A stretch of 64,000 bases of DNA from Croceicoccus bisphenolivorans (GTDB lineage Bacteria > Pseudomonadota > Alphaproteobacteria > Sphingomonadales > Sphingomonadaceae), in contig NZ_LRSE01000012.1 in the NCBI RefSeq assembly GCF_001634625.1, positions 44,501 to 108,500 of the forward strand, in the 5' to 3' direction. The notes beneath the pieces were generated by a model. That model had not been told where the DNA came from. It did not search any database and saw nothing but the letters and a program-made list of their open reading frames with translations. The position numbers and the translations under genes are program-made. Positions 8,595 through 17,588 of this stretch are shown one piece after another (the first letter of the stretch is position 1; each line of letters begins with the position of its first letter).

Positions 8595-11372
8595 ATGATG
8601 GCGAGCACCGCCCTTCCCCAACCTGTCCCGCTGCCCGCGTTGCATGCCAGCCATTCCGGTTGCTGGCTTTCCGATGCCGCGGGCAACACGCGTGCCCTTT
8701 CGCGGGGCGAAGCGATCATGGCGGCTGCGGAAACGCCGATGCTGATGCTGAACGCACCGCTCGTCGCCAGCCGCCTCGGCTATCCGGAGCTTTCCGGCCT
8801 CGACCTGCTTGAACTCTTCGCATTCGTCCATCCCGCCCGCTTCATGGTCCCGACGCCAAAGGGGCTTGCCGACGCGCTCGATCTTCCGCCGCCCGAGCAT
8901 GAAGGGGAAGTGCCCGGCCTGCTCGCCCGCGCCGCCGGGCGCCTGTTCGCGACATGCGAAGGCACGGATTGGGCCGAGCGCGAGGGTGCATGGTCTGTCC
9001 TTCAATCGATGGCGCGGCTGAAATGGCAATGGGCGGGAATGCTCAGCCCCCATGTCAGCCGCCCCGAACGCGCCGAACGCTGGCTGTTCACGCGGCTACC
9101 CGAATGGGAGGATCAACCGGCAAGGCCGCAGCCGCGCAACGCACCGCTCGACGCCGGCGACATTGCCGGCAGGCTCGACTTGCTGACCGGCGCGGATGCC
9201 GAAAGGCGCAGCGGGCAGCATGACTACGCGCAGGCCGCAGCGCACATTTTCGCCCCGCGCCGCGAAAGGGGGCAACCGAACATGGTGCTGGCGCAGGCAG
9301 GCACCGGTGTCGGCAAGACGCTAGGCTATCTCGCGCCGGCCTCGCTCTGGTCCCAGGCGGCTGAAGGCACGGTCTGGGTCTCCACTTACACGAAGGCACT
9401 GCAACGGCAGTTGCGCCGCGAAAGCCGCCGCGCATGGCCGGATGGCGATGCGAGCGACCGCAAGGGGCCTGCCGTGGTCGTGCGCAAGGGGCGCGAAAAC
9501 TACCTTTGCCTGCTGAACCTGGAAGACGCGCTGCAGGGCGGTTTCCAGAACCGCGCAGGAATCTTCGCCCAGCTCGTCGCGCGCTGGGCAGCCTATAGCG
9601 AAGATGGCGACATGGTTGGCGGCGACATGCCGGGTTGGCTGCCCACCCTGTTCCGGCGGCGCGGGCTTGCCGCACTCACGGACCGGCGCGGGGAATGCGT
9701 CTATGCCGCCTGCCCGCATTACCGGAAGTGCTTTATCGAACGCGCGGCGCGGCAGTCCGCGCACGCCGATCTCGTCATCGCCAACCACGCACTCGTCATG
9801 GTTCACGCGGCGCGTGCGGGCGGTGCAGACGGGGATCGGCAGGCCCCCTCGCGCATCGTGTTCGACGAAGGGCATCACTTGTTCGATGCCGCCGATTCGA
9901 CCTTCGCCGTCGCGATTTCCGGCGCAGAGGCGATAGAAATGCGGCGCTGGGTCATCGGGCCGGAGGGTAAATCGAAAGGGCGAAGGCGCGGTCTTGCCGC
10001 GCGGCTGGCCGATGTGGCCAGTTACGACGAGGATGCCGAACGCGCAATCGCCGCCGCGAGAGAGGCGGCCAGCGCGCTTCCCGCCGATGGCTGGCTGGCG
10101 CGCATTGGCGAAGGCGAGCCGTGGGGCCCGCTCGAAACGCTGCTCGCCGCCGTGCGCCGCCTTACCTACGCGCGGGACGAAGCGGGGAGCCAGGCGGGAT
10201 ATGGCCTCGAGACGGAAGCGGTCGACCTCGACGGCCCGTTGATAGAGGCGGCAGCGGGTGCGCGCGATGCCATCGCCCATCTGCGCCAGCCGCTGATGAA
10301 ACTGGGCACGAGGCTGGAAGCAATCCTTGAAGACCCGCCGGACTGGCTGGACCCGCAAGGGCGACAGCGGGTGGAAGGCGCGCGGCATTCGCTAAGCTGG
10401 CGCATCGATACGCTTTCGGCATGGGAAGCGCTGCTGGCGCGACTTGGCGGCCCTGCGGATGCCGATTTCGTCGACTGGCTGGCAGTGGAACGGGCCGAAG
10501 CGCGCGAATTCGACATTGCGATCCACAGGCGCTGGCTCGACCCGATGAAGCCGTTTGCGCGAACCGTTCTGGGACCCGCCCACGGCGTGCTGCAGACCAG
10601 CGCCACGCTGTGCGACCGCACGCCCGATGGCCCGGACTGGGATCGCGCGGTTCGCCGTTCAGGCGCAGAAGCGATCGGCCTGTCGCCCCGCCTTGCCGAA
10701 GCCGAAAGCCCGTTCGACTATGCCCGGCAGGCGCAAGTCATCATCGTGACCGACGTGAAGAAAGGCGACATCGCAGGGCTCGCCGCTGCCTACGGGCGCC
10801 TGATCGAGGCATCGCGCGGCGGCGCGCTTGGCCTGTTCACTGCCATCCGGCGGCTGCGTGCGGTGCATGCCCGCATCGCGGACCGGCTCGCCCGATCCGG
10901 CCTTCCGCTGTTTGCCCAGCATGTCGATCCGATCGATACCGGCACGCTGGTCGACATATTCCGCGACGATCCGCATGCCAGCCTGCTGGGCACCGATGCG
11001 CTGCGCGACGGTGTGGACGTGCCCGGCGATTCGCTGAGGCTGGTGGTGATGGAGCAGGTTCCATGGCCCAAACCGTCGATCCTGCACCGCGCGCGCAGGG
11101 CGGCAACGGGCGGCGACCGGGCCGAAAGGCAGGCGCACGACGATGCGATCGTGCGGGCGCGCCTGGCACAGGCGTTCGGGCGTTTGATACGATCGAAAGA
11201 GGATAGCGGAATATTCGTTGTGCTATCTCCCGCCTTTCCGTCGCGGCTGCTATCGGCCTTTCCGGAAGGCACGCCTGTAACACGCACGACGCTGGACGAT
11301 GCTTTACAAATGCTGGTGACCGGTGTTTCCTGCATGACAACAGACGATGAAACCGAGGGAAGTGAATTTTGA
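8595..11372 (+). CDS. DinG/XPD-type ATP-dependent DNA helicase
   Basis: A superfamily 2 iron-sulfur helicase of 925 residues. Walker A is AQAGTGVGKT near residue 237. The four expected cluster cysteines are one near 305 (NYLCLLN) and three near 366-380 (ECVYAACPHYRKC). The Walker B variant is DEGH near 430, followed by TSATL and the arginine-finger motif QAFGRLIRSKED near the C-terminus. Such enzymes unwind DNA 5' to 3' and resolve replication and recombination intermediates. An extra N-terminal region of about 190 residues before the helicase domain is characteristic of the sphingomonad version. The stop codon overlaps the next gene's TTG start (TTGA), so the pair is coupled. Confidence 0.9.
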   Translation: MMASTALPQPVPLPALHASHSGCWLSDAAGNTRALSRGEAIMAAAETPMLMLNAPLVASRLGYPELSGLDLLELFAFVHPARFMVPTPKGLADALDLPPPEHEGEVPGLLARAAGRLFATCEGTDWAEREGAWSVLQSMARLKWQWAGMLSPHVSRPERAERWLFTRLPEWEDQPARPQPRNAPLDAGDIAGRLDLLTGADAERRSGQHDYAQAAAHIFAPRRERGQPNMVLAQAGTGVGKTLGYLAPASLWSQAAEGTVWVSTYTKALQRQLRRESRRAWPDGDASDRKGPAVVVRKGRENYLCLLNLEDALQGGFQNRAGIFAQLVARWAAYSEDGDMVGGDMPGWLPTLFRRRGLAALTDRRGECVYAACPHYRKCFIERAARQSAHADLVIANHALVMVHAARAGGADGDRQAPSRIVFDEGHHLFDAADSTFAVAISGAEAIEMRRWVIGPEGKSKGRRRGLAARLADVASYDEDAERAIAAAREAASALPADGWLARIGEGEPWGPLETLLAAVRRLTYARDEAGSQAGYGLETEAVDLDGPLIEAAAGARDAIAHLRQPLMKLGTRLEAILEDPPDWLDPQGRQRVEGARHSLSWRIDTLSAWEALLARLGGPADADFVDWLAVERAEAREFDIAIHRRWLDPMKPFARTVLGPAHGVLQTSATLCDRTPDGPDWDRAVRRSGAEAIGLSPRLAEAESPFDYARQAQVIIVTDVKKGDIAGLAAAYGRLIEASRGGALGLFTAIRRLRAVHARIADRLARSGLPLFAQHVDPIDTGTLVDIFRDDPHASLLGTDALRDGVDVPGDSLRLVVMEQVPWPKPSILHRARRAATGGDRAERQAHDDAIVRARLAQAFGRLIRSKEDSGIFVVLSPAFPSRLLSAFPEGTPVTRTTLDDALQMLVTGVSCMTTDDETEGSEF

Positions 11373-11920
11373 AGCGGCTGGGACTCCTGCGTCATGCAAA
11401 ATCGGAAGAAGACCAGCCGACCGGGTATGATTTCGATCGAGATCTGAACGCGAAGGGCCGCCGCGCCGCAGAAACGATGGGGCGTTACATCGGCACGAAA
11501 GTCGCCCCGTTCGACCTGATCCTCGCCAGCCCCGCCCGCCGCGTGCAATCCACACTCGACATCGCACTCGACGCGATGGGTAAATCGGCCCCCGCGCACC
11601 GCATCGAAGACCGCCGCCTCTATCTGGCGACCAGCGATTCGATCGAGGAAGTGATCAACGAACTAGGCGTCGATGCCGATGCGATCCTGCTAGTCGCGCA
11701 CAATCCGGGTCTGGAAGATTTCGTGCTGGATCACGTACCGAATGACGGGTCATGCCCGCTGCGCGATATCGTGGCGCAGAAATACCCCACCGGCGCCTTT
11801 TCCCTTCTGGAATTCGATTCGGATGGCTGGGCGAACCTGGATGGGGCGAAGGCCCGCCTCGTAGACCTGGTGCGACCGCGCGATCTTGACCCGACGCTGG
11901 GCCCGGAAATGGCACGCTAG
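11369..11920 (+). CDS. SixA-like histidine phosphatase family protein
   Basis: A 183-residue member of the histidine phosphatase superfamily. The catalytic histidine is in the opening LLRHAKSE (His8), the second in LVAHNPG near residue 112, and the SPARR segment supplies phosphate contacts. SixA of E. coli dephosphorylates phosphohistidine signalling proteins; the substrate here is unknown. The start is TTG at 11369, sharing bases with the helicase stop; a purine-rich ribosome binding site (GAGGGAAG, about 11354-11361) lies at the right distance, and no better start exists before the catalytic His. The gene is therefore co-expressed with the helicase. Confidence 0.87.
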   Translation: MKRLGLLRHAKSEEDQPTGYDFDRDLNAKGRRAAETMGRYIGTKVAPFDLILASPARRVQSTLDIALDAMGKSAPAHRIEDRRLYLATSDSIEEVINELGVDADAILLVAHNPGLEDFVLDHVPNDGSCPLRDIVAQKYPTGAFSLLEFDSDGWANLDGAKARLVDLVRPRDLDPTLGPEMAR

Positions 11921-11931
11921 AGGCTTTGAAG

Positions 11932-11949
11932 GACGGCATTGCAGCCGTC
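11932..11949. other. Small inverted repeat between convergent genes
   Basis: GACGGC and GCCGTC (6-base arms, 6-base loop) lie just past the SixA-like stop and before the convergent merR end. There is no T-run, so a weak or factor-dependent terminator is possible but unproven. Confidence 0.3.
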
Positions 11950-11993
11950 GGCTACCTGATCCTCGCGTAATCAGCGCTCCCCATGCGGGTCGC

Positions 11994-12461
11994 TCAGGTG
12001 ATCAACGCGTTCGCCAGCTTTTCCCGGATTGCACGCAGGCGCGCCTTCAGCAGCACGTCTTCTTTGCGTATCTCCTGAAGCGGTGCCGGGTTTTCGCCGG
12101 TACTTTCCTCCAAGGTCCGGACTGCACCACGCAACCGCTCGACCAGTTCGGGGGCCGGCGCAGCGCGTTCTTGTGCCGCAGTGTCGGGAGCGGGCTTGTT
12201 CGCCCCCTCCTCGATCGCCTTGACCGCTCCGCGAATGGTGTAGCCATCCTGGTTCAGCAGCCGGTCGATCGTCTGAAGGAGCACGATATCGTCAGGCCGG
12301 TAATATCGGCGCCCACCGCTGCGCTTTACCGGGCGCAGCATCGGGAACTGCTCTTCCCAATAGCGCAGCACGTGGGGCTTGATGTCGAGCGCGACCGAAA
12401 CCTCGCCGATGGTGCGGAAAGCCTGTGGATCCTTGCCGTCTTCGAACAGGCTTTCCTGCAT
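11994..12461 (-). CDS. MerR-family transcriptional regulator
   Basis: A 155-residue regulator with an N-terminal MerR-type winged helix: FRTIGEVSVALDIKPHVLRYWEEQF is followed by GGRRYYRPDD, where the wing contacts DNA. A long helix then gives the dimer coiled coil (residues about 70-155), ending without a cysteine-containing effector domain, so it is not a metal sensor of the MerR or CueR kind. It follows ihfA with a 4-base gap, and this ihfA-merR order is conserved in many alphaproteobacteria. Its effector and targets cannot be read from the sequence. Confidence 0.9.
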   Translation of the reverse strand: MQESLFEDGKDPQAFRTIGEVSVALDIKPHVLRYWEEQFPMLRPVKRSGGRRYYRPDDIVLLQTIDRLLNQDGYTIRGAVKAIEEGANKPAPDTAAQERAAPAPELVERLRGAVRTLEESTGENPAPLQEIRKEDVLLKARLRAIREKLANALIT

Positions 12462-12465
12462 CCGT

Positions 12466-12762
12466 TCAACCGCCGCTGACGCGGTCCTTCAACATCTGGC
12501 TGGCACGGAAAGTCAGCACGCGGCGGGGCGTGATCGGCACTTCGACCCCAGTTTTCGGGTTGCGGCCGATGCGTTCCCCTTTGTCACGCAGAAGGAACGT
12601 GCCAAAGCCCGAAATCTTGACGTTTTCACCCTCTGCCATGGCATCGCACATCAGCCGAAGGATGGATTCCACCATCGTCAGCGAATCGGCGCGGCTAAGC
12701 CCGACCTTGTGATGGACCGTATCCGCAAGGTCGGCGCGAGTTAGTGTTCCGACAGAACGCAT
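12466..12762 (-). CDS. ihfA: Integration host factor alpha subunit
   Basis: IHF-alpha forms a heterodimer with IHF-beta that bends DNA sharply at specific sites. The 98-residue protein shows the family signature with GFGTF (near residue 50), RxGRNPKTG ([13 protein letters not shown]) and the proline that intercalates at the bend, ending with [12 protein letters not shown]. The ATG at 12762 has a purine-rich ribosome binding site (GGGGACAGGGA) and gives the usual length; the frame is open up to 12810 but that part is not conserved. It lies downstream of fabH behind an apparent terminator, so it probably has its own promoter in 12763-12847, and it continues into merR. Confidence 0.93.
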   Translation of the reverse strand: MRSVGTLTRADLADTVHHKVGLSRADSLTMVESILRLMCDAMAEGENVKISGFGTFLLRDKGERIGRNPKTGVEVPITPRRVLTFRASQMLKDRVSGG

Positions 12763-12847
12763 GGTTCCCTGTCCCCTAATTTGCCCCAATACCGCGACCC
12801 CGGATGCCATCTTAACACATCCGCGGCTTGCGCCAATCCCCGCACGG

Positions 12848-12873
12848 AAAAAACCCTGCTATTTGCAGGGTTT
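12848..12873 (-). terminator. Rho-independent terminator after fabH
   Basis: On the minus strand AAACCCTGC and GCAGGGTTT form a perfect 9-base stem around a 5-base loop (12851-12873), followed at once by a run of six T (12853-12848). It sits 42 bases past the fabH stop and separates the rpmF-plsX-fabH transcript from ihfA-merR. Confidence 0.88.
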
Positions 12874-12915
12874 CGTCTCGTTTGTGACCACTTCGTAATA
12901 TTTTGGATGCCAGTG

Positions 12916-13905
12916 TCAGGCGCGAAGCAGGCTGGCGCCCCATGTAAAGCCGCCGCCCATGGCTTCCAGCATGACCAGATCGCCGGGCTTGATCCGCCCG
13001 TCGCGCACCGCGACATCGTATGCAAGCGGGACCGAGGCGGCCGATGTATTGGCGTGAAGCTCGACCGTTTTGACCATGCGTTCGGCAGGCAGCCCCAGCT
13101 TCTTGGCCGTGGCATCAAGGATGCGGGCGTTCGCCTGATGCGGGACGACCCAGTCGATGTCTTCGGCCGCATATCCGGCTTCTTCCAGCACTTCGCCCAG
13201 CACACTGGCAAGATTGACGACGGCGTGGCGGAACACCTCCCGCCCCTTCATGCGAAGCTTGCCCACGGTCTGCGTCGTCGACGGTCCGCCATCGACATAG
13301 AGCAGGCAATTGTGTTCGCCGTCGGTGTGCAGCTTCGTCGCGATGACACCGGGCGCGGTCGCGGCTTCGGCAGCCGGAAACTCGCGCATCTCGATGACCA
13401 TGGCACCGGCCCCGTCGCCGAACAGGACGCACGTGGTGCGATCTTCCCAGTCGAGGATGCGGCTGAATGTTTCGGCACCGATGACCAACGCGCGCTTGCC
13501 CATGCCGCGATGGAGCAGTGCATCTGCCGTGCCGAGTGCATAGAGAAAACCGGAGCAGACGGCGGCAACATCGAAAGCGAAGGCCGATTTGCAGCCCAGT
13601 TCGTGCTGCACCTTGCTGGCGGTCGACGGGAAGGTCTGGTCCGGAGTGGCCGTTGCCAGCACGATCACGTCGATATCGGCGGGCGTCAGACCAGCCGTTT
13701 CGATGGCCTTGCGGGCCGCATCGATGGCCAGCGAGGCCGTCGTCTCGCCCTCGCCCGCGATGTGACGCTGGCGGATGCCGGTGCGTTCGACGATCCATTC
13801 GTCGCTGGTGTCGACCTGGGCTGCCAGTTCGGCATTGGTGACGACCCGCTTGGGCAGAGCCGAACCCGAACCGAGCACGACCGTGCGGCGCAAGACATCG
13901 CTCAT
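12916..13905 (-). CDS. fabH: Beta-ketoacyl-ACP synthase III
   Basis: FabH starts fatty-acid chains by condensing acetyl-CoA with malonyl-ACP. The 329-residue protein has the catalytic triad Cys in [11 protein letters not shown] (near 115), His in [10 protein letters not shown] (near 256) and Asn in [11 protein letters not shown] (near 286), and the glycine-rich tail [14 protein letters not shown]. Its ATG overlaps the plsX stop by 4 bases, which couples it to phospholipid synthesis. A terminator follows. Confidence 0.96.
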   Translation of the reverse strand: MSDVLRRTVVLGSGSALPKRVVTNAELAAQVDTSDEWIVERTGIRQRHIAGEGETTASLAIDAARKAIETAGLTPADIDVIVLATATPDQTFPSTASKVQHELGCKSAFAFDVAAVCSGFLYALGTADALLHRGMGKRALVIGAETFSRILDWEDRTTCVLFGDGAGAMVIEMREFPAAEAATAPGVIATKLHTDGEHNCLLYVDGGPSTTQTVGKLRMKGREVFRHAVVNLASVLGEVLEEAGYAAEDIDWVVPHQANARILDATAKKLGLPAERMVKTVELHANTSAASVPLAYDVAVRDGRIKPGDLVMLEAMGGGFTWGASLLRA

Positions 13906-14948
13906 GCCGCTTCCCCTGCCGCAGGCGTATCGGTGCCGCGTGCAAGGTCGGCCGAAATGCGTTCGATCAGGTCTTCCTCCAGCAGCCGCGCGGTGACGGC
14001 CACGGCATTGGCCACGCCCTTGGCATTGGCGCTGCCGTGGCTTTTCACGACAATGCCGTTCAAACCAAGGAAGACCGCGCCGTTGTGATTGTTCGGGTCG
14101 AGATGGTGCTTGAGCAATTCGGTCGCCGGACGGCTCACGAGGAAACCGATCTTGGATCGCAGCGACGACTGGAAAGCCTCGCGCAGCAGGTCCGTCACGA
14201 ATCGTGCCGCGCCTTCCACTGCCTTCAACGCGATATTGCCCGAAAATCCGTCGGTCACCACCACGTCGACTTCGCCGCGGTTGATCTTGTCCGCCTCGAT
14301 GAAGCCGCCGAAAGACAGGGCCAGCCGCTGGTCTGCCGCGCGCAGCTTTTCAGAGGCGTCGCGAAGGGTCTCGGTGCCCTTGATTTCCTCTGTCCCGATG
14401 TTGAGCAGGCGCACGCGCGGTTCGGCAAGGCCGGTTGCGATGCGCGAATAGGCCGCGCCCATGATCGCGAACTGCACGAGGTTACGGGCGTCGCAATCGG
14501 TGTTCGCGCCAAGGTCGAGCATAACCATGTCGGTTTCGCCCAGCGTGGGCATCAGCGCCGCAAGCGCGGGGCGATCGATGCCGGGCATCGTGCGCAGCGA
14601 AAGCTTGGCCATCGCCATCAGCGCGCCGGTGTTGCCGGCAGAGACGGCGGCGCCAGCCTCACCCTTCTTCACCGCGTCGATGGCAAGGCCCATGCTGGTC
14701 TTGCGCGCGCGGCGCAGGGCCTGCGTCGGTTTTTCGTCACCAGAAACTTCTTCGGGTGCGTGGAGAATCTCCGACGCGCCGCGCATGTTCGGGTGATTGT
14801 CGAGGGCTCGCTTGATCCGATCCTCGTCCCCGACAAGCAGGAACTGGAATCGATCGTGGCGCCTGCGCGCAAGCGCGGCGCCTTCGATCATGGTCCGTAC
14901 GCCATGATCGCCGCCCATCGCGTCGATTGCGATACGCGGCAAGCTCAT
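13902..14948 (-). CDS. plsX: Phosphate acyltransferase PlsX
   Basis: PlsX turns acyl-ACP into acyl-phosphate, the acyl donor used by PlsY for the first step of phospholipid synthesis. The 348-residue protein starts with [12 protein letters not shown], has [14 protein letters not shown] near 130, [18 protein letters not shown] near 185 and the later [13 protein letters not shown] near 235, which are the conserved family blocks. It sits between rpmF (33 bases upstream) and fabH (4-base overlap), the classic bacterial order. Confidence 0.96.
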   Translation of the reverse strand: MSLPRIAIDAMGGDHGVRTMIEGAALARRRHDRFQFLLVGDEDRIKRALDNHPNMRGASEILHAPEEVSGDEKPTQALRRARKTSMGLAIDAVKKGEAGAAVSAGNTGALMAMAKLSLRTMPGIDRPALAALMPTLGETDMVMLDLGANTDCDARNLVQFAIMGAAYSRIATGLAEPRVRLLNIGTEEIKGTETLRDASEKLRAADQRLALSFGGFIEADKINRGEVDVVVTDGFSGNIALKAVEGAARFVTDLLREAFQSSLRSKIGFLVSRPATELLKHHLDPNNHNGAVFLGLNGIVVKSHGSANAKGVANAVAVTARLLEEDLIERISADLARGTDTPAAGEAA

Positions 14949-14981
14949 GGTCTACTTCCTAGCAAGTGTCTGTACGGGCGA

Positions 14982-15161
14982 TCAGAGCCCGACGGAAACG
15001 ATCTCGCGCCCGTTGTAATGGCCGCATGCATCGCAAAGGTTGTGCGGGCGCTTCAGCTCGCCACAGTTCGGGCATTCGTGGAACGCCTCGACCTTGAGGG
15101 CATCATGTGCGCGACGCATACCGCGACGGGACGGCGAAACTTTTCTCTTGGGGACAGCCAT
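14982..15161 (-). CDS. rpmF: 50S ribosomal protein L32
   Basis: Translating the minus strand from the ATG at 15161 gives a 59-residue basic protein beginning [20 protein letters not shown], the standard L32 start. It holds a zinc ribbon with Cys pairs in CPNCGE and CDACGHYNG, so it is the zinc-binding form. It ends REIVSVGL. The gene leads the rpmF-plsX-fabH operon. Its short length hides it from ORF searches with a longer cutoff. Confidence 0.96.
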   Translation of the reverse strand: MAVPKRKVSPSRRGMRRAHDALKVEAFHECPNCGELKRPHNLCDACGHYNGREIVSVGL

Positions 15162-15201
15162 TTCGGCACCTGTTCAATCAATAACGACGATCTTGCGAGC
15201 C

Positions 15202-15230
15202 GCCCTAGTCCAGCGTCCAGCCCGGCACAA
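15202..15230 (-). promoter_or_regulatory. Possible rpmF promoter
   Basis: On the minus strand TTGTGC (15230-15225) and TAGGGC (15207-15202) are separated by 17 bases, about 40 bases upstream of the rpmF start. The -35 is close to consensus; the -10 is weak, as is usual in this group. Confidence 0.3.
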
Positions 15231-15322
15231 GCCCACTAAGGGAGCCCGCCCGCGCTTTCGGCACATGGATGCGGCGAAGGCGCGCGCTATAGCGAATTTT
15301 CAGCAACGCGCAAGGGCCGCAT

Positions 15323-16006
15323 CTACTGCTTGAGCGCCATATCCGCGACAAAGGGGTTCGTCTGCCTCTCCGCGCCGAACGTGCTGATCGGCCCATGCCC
15401 CGGAATGAACGTGACATCATCGCCCAGCGGCCACAGGCGCTGCGTGATCGAATCGATCAGCTGCTGGTGATTCCCCAGCGGAAAATCGGTGCGCCCGATC
15501 GAACCCTTGAACAATACGTCGCCCACGACCGCGAAATGGCTGGGCGCGTGATAGAACACGACATGGCCGGGCGTATGGCCGGGGCAGTGGATCACGTCGA
15601 GTTCCAGTTCGCCCACCGTCACCTTGTCACCATGGTGCAGCCAGCGGTCAGGCTCGAACGTATGCGCCTCCATCCCCCAGCGCGGGCCATCATCGTCAAG
15701 CTGCGCGATCCAGAAGCGGTCTTTCTCTTCCGGCCCCTCGATCGGGACGCCCATCTCCTCGGCCAGAACGCCGGCATTGCCGCAATGATCGAGATGGCCG
15801 TGGGTGACGAGGATCTTTTCCAGCGTCACGCCCGCCTTGGCGATGGCGTCCTTGATCCGCGGCAAGTCTCCGCCCGGATCGATGACGGCGGCCTTCATCG
15901 TCCTGGTGCACCAGATCAGCGAACAGTTCTGCTGCAAGGGCGTGACGGGCACGATGGCGGCGCGCATCGGGGGCTGGCCGGAGGAAGGCTGTGCTGTATC
16001 GGTCAT
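15323..16006 (-). CDS. Metallo-beta-lactamase-fold hydrolase (glyoxalase II-like)
   Basis: A zinc hydrolase of about 227 residues. The metal-binding motif THGHLDHCGN is near residue 72, with further His ligands in CPGHTPGHV, the Asp in VVGDVLF, and a final His in FIPGHGP. This pattern and length match the GloB2/YcbL branch, which hydrolyses thioesters such as S-lactoylglutathione. The start is set at the ATG at 16006 (MTDTAQ); the ATG at 15967 is an alternative, while the frame open up to 16120 is unlikely to be translated. It runs in the same direction as the cytochrome gene upstream. Confidence 0.88.
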   Translation of the reverse strand: MTDTAQPSSGQPPMRAAIVPVTPLQQNCSLIWCTRTMKAAVIDPGGDLPRIKDAIAKAGVTLEKILVTHGHLDHCGNAGVLAEEMGVPIEGPEEKDRFWIAQLDDDGPRWGMEAHTFEPDRWLHHGDKVTVGELELDVIHCPGHTPGHVVFYHAPSHFAVVGDVLFKGSIGRTDFPLGNHQQLIDSITQRLWPLGDDVTFIPGHGPISTFGAERQTNPFVADMALKQ

Positions 16007-16116
16007 GCGGGAGGATGTGGCGGGGGTGGCGGTGGAATGCAAGCCGATGGCGGCTGAAGAACCGGCTGCAAACGTCCGCCGGAAGTCCATTGACGGGCCT
16101 CGATCCCTGCCTGCTC

Positions 16117-16488
16117 TCACCGCGAGCGAAGCGACATGATATAAGCCGTCGCGATCTCGGCCTCGTCCTCTTCAAGCAGAATTGTCATCGCAAAGGGAAC
16201 GTCGTGTCCGTCAAGAAAGAACTCGCGCAGCGTCCGGTGGTCGAACCCCATATCGTTCGCGACCGCCACGAAGCTTGGCGCCTGCGGATTGGGTGGTTCG
16301 GTTCCCGGTCGAACCGCATGGCAACCGCTACATTGCGCATCTACGAAGGAAAGCCCGCGCGCAATCTGCGATTTTTCGACGCTTGCGATGGCGGCGTCCG
16401 GAGTTGCAGCAGGGGCATCATCCACGGTCTGCGCGCAGGCGCACAGCGCAGCAGTGGTCAATGCAGCGAACGATCGAGACAACGGCAT
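16117..16488 (-). CDS. Small c-type cytochrome
   Basis: A single-haem cytochrome c of 123 residues. An N-terminal export signal (MPLSRSFAALTTAALCAC) comes first, with cysteines near residue 18 that may anchor it as a lipoprotein, although the lipobox is not a good one. One haem site CSGCH is near residue 53; the sixth ligand may be the Met in DVPFAM. The start is the ATG at 16488, immediately before the signal. The fold resembles class I cytochromes. Its electron partner cannot be read from the neighbourhood, but it stands a few kilobases from the multihaem operon. Confidence 0.85.
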   Translation of the reverse strand: MPLSRSFAALTTAALCACAQTVDDAPAATPDAAIASVEKSQIARGLSFVDAQCSGCHAVRPGTEPPNPQAPSFVAVANDMGFDHRTLREFFLDGHDVPFAMTILLEEDEAEIATAYIMSLRSR

Positions 16489-16614
16489 GACGAGCCTTTC
16501 CGAAGTCGGGGTGTAGACACGAAAGTACCCCACACCCTGCATGGTTGCCAATCTGGGTGTGCGACGTGGGGGATCAAGCCGGATGTCCCTTCCGGCCCGT
16601 AGCGGGCATTGCCG

Positions 16615-17283
16615 TCAAATCCGCCCGCCTTTCCAGACAACGCGCCCCAGCACCTCAACCTCATCCAACGGCACGTTCGCGTCCGACGGATAGGCCTTGT
16701 TGTCGGAAATCACCGAGACCTGCCCCTCCCGCTCAAACAGCAGGCGCTTGACCAGCAGGGTCCCGTCGCGCCGGATGACGTGAATGCCATCACGCAGCCG
16801 CCCTCCGAACTGGGTGTCGGCCCGCGCGACAAGGATCTCGTCCCCGTCGGACAGCGTCGGGTCCATCGAATCGCCCGCGACCGACAGCGCGGTCAGCGCG
16901 CTGGGCGTCAGCCCCATCTCGCGCAGCCAGCCTTCCGCAAAGCCGAGGTGCCCGACCGGCGCGTCATCCTCTGCCAGCGCGCCCGGCCCGGCCGATGCGC
17001 CCAGCGCCAGGCGCGGGATCGCGATCCAGCTTTTTCGCGGTGGTTTCGCAGGAGCGTAGGAATTATCCGCCGAATCGGGCGCCCCCAGTTCCGATTCTTC
17101 CACACCGAAGAACTGCGCCAGCGTCCGCCGATCGTTCTCTTCCAGCTTTCGCGGGCTTCCCTTCCTTATAAACTGTTGAAGGTATGTCGTATTCCTGCCG
17201 ATCAATTTCGACAGGGCGGAAAGCGAGACGCCCCGCCCATCGGCCAGTTCGACAAGTCTGTCGCGTGCAGGATCGTTAACCAT
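16615..17283 (-). CDS. S24 self-cleaving transcriptional regulator (LexA/CI-like)
   Basis: A 222-residue repressor-type protein. The first 65 residues look like a helix-turn-helix domain (LSALSKLIGRNTTYLQQFI). The C-terminal domain is an S24 peptidase with nucleophile S139 in VAGDSMDPTL and general base K179 in GTLLVKRL, and an Ala-Gly bond at 98-99 (ASAGPG) in the position of a self-cleavage site. Such regulators are inactivated when RecA filaments form. It is divergent from a small gene at 17379, and the 95 bases between carry several TCCT/AGGA inverted repeats, so it may control itself and that gene. It is distinct from the canonical LexA by its domain order and motif. Confidence 0.88.
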   Translation of the reverse strand: MVNDPARDRLVELADGRGVSLSALSKLIGRNTTYLQQFIRKGSPRKLEENDRRTLAQFFGVEESELGAPDSADNSYAPAKPPRKSWIAIPRLALGASAGPGALAEDDAPVGHLGFAEGWLREMGLTPSALTALSVAGDSMDPTLSDGDEILVARADTQFGGRLRDGIHVIRRDGTLLVKRLLFEREGQVSVISDNKAYPSDANVPLDEVEVLGRVVWKGGRI

Positions 17284-17290
17284 GCCCCGT

Positions 17291-17352
17291 TCCTACACGA
17301 AGGATTTTTCCTAGACAAGTAGGATTTGAATCGTCAGCAGAGGATTATTCCT
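17291..17352. promoter_or_regulatory. Cluster of TCCT/AGGA inverted repeats (candidate operators)
   Basis: Three inverted repeats lie between divergent genes: TCCT-N6-AGGA at 17291-17304, TCCTA-GACAAG-TAGGA (perfect 5-base arms) at 17309-17324, and AGGA-N4-TCCT at 17341-17352. They are placed where a repressor would block both transcripts. The S24 regulator at 16615-17283 is the natural candidate to bind them. Confidence 0.5.
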
Positions 17353-17378
17353 ACAGCGAATCAAACAGGAGGGTCGCC

Positions 17379-17588
17379 TTGTTGCTTCGGGAAATCGAAA
17401 AGTTCCTGCGCCGGACCGGAATGCCGGCAACCAAGTTCGGGCGTCTTGCCGTGCGCGATCCGCGCCTTGTGCTCGACATGCGCAATGGCCGCGAACCCCG
17501 CCGCCGCATGGTGATACGGGTGGAACATTTCATGAACACTTATGCCAGTTTCCAACACATGCCCCAGGAGTCCCTCAATGTTCGCTGA
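17379..17588 (+). CDS. Small conserved protein (FGRLAV-type), possible DNA-binding protein
   Basis: A 69-residue basic protein beginning MLLREIEKFLRRTGMP, with the segment FGRLAVRDPRLVLDMRNGR that I know as a recurrent short alphaproteobacterial family without a firm function. The two predicted helices and the many Arg fit a helix-turn-helix, but this is inference. The start is TTG at 17379, supported by a strong ribosome binding site, AGGAGGG (17367-17373), five bases before it. It lies 95 bases from the divergent S24 regulator and overlaps the next gene by 11 bases. Confidence 0.7.
   Translation: MLLREIEKFLRRTGMPATKFGRLAVRDPRLVLDMRNGREPRRRMVIRVEHFMNTYASFQHMPQESLNVR

Noticed and set aside
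11920..11994. tRNA gene between the phosphatase and merR
   Set aside because: I looked for a cloverleaf because this site carries a tRNA in some relatives; no acceptor stem or T-loop sequence is present.
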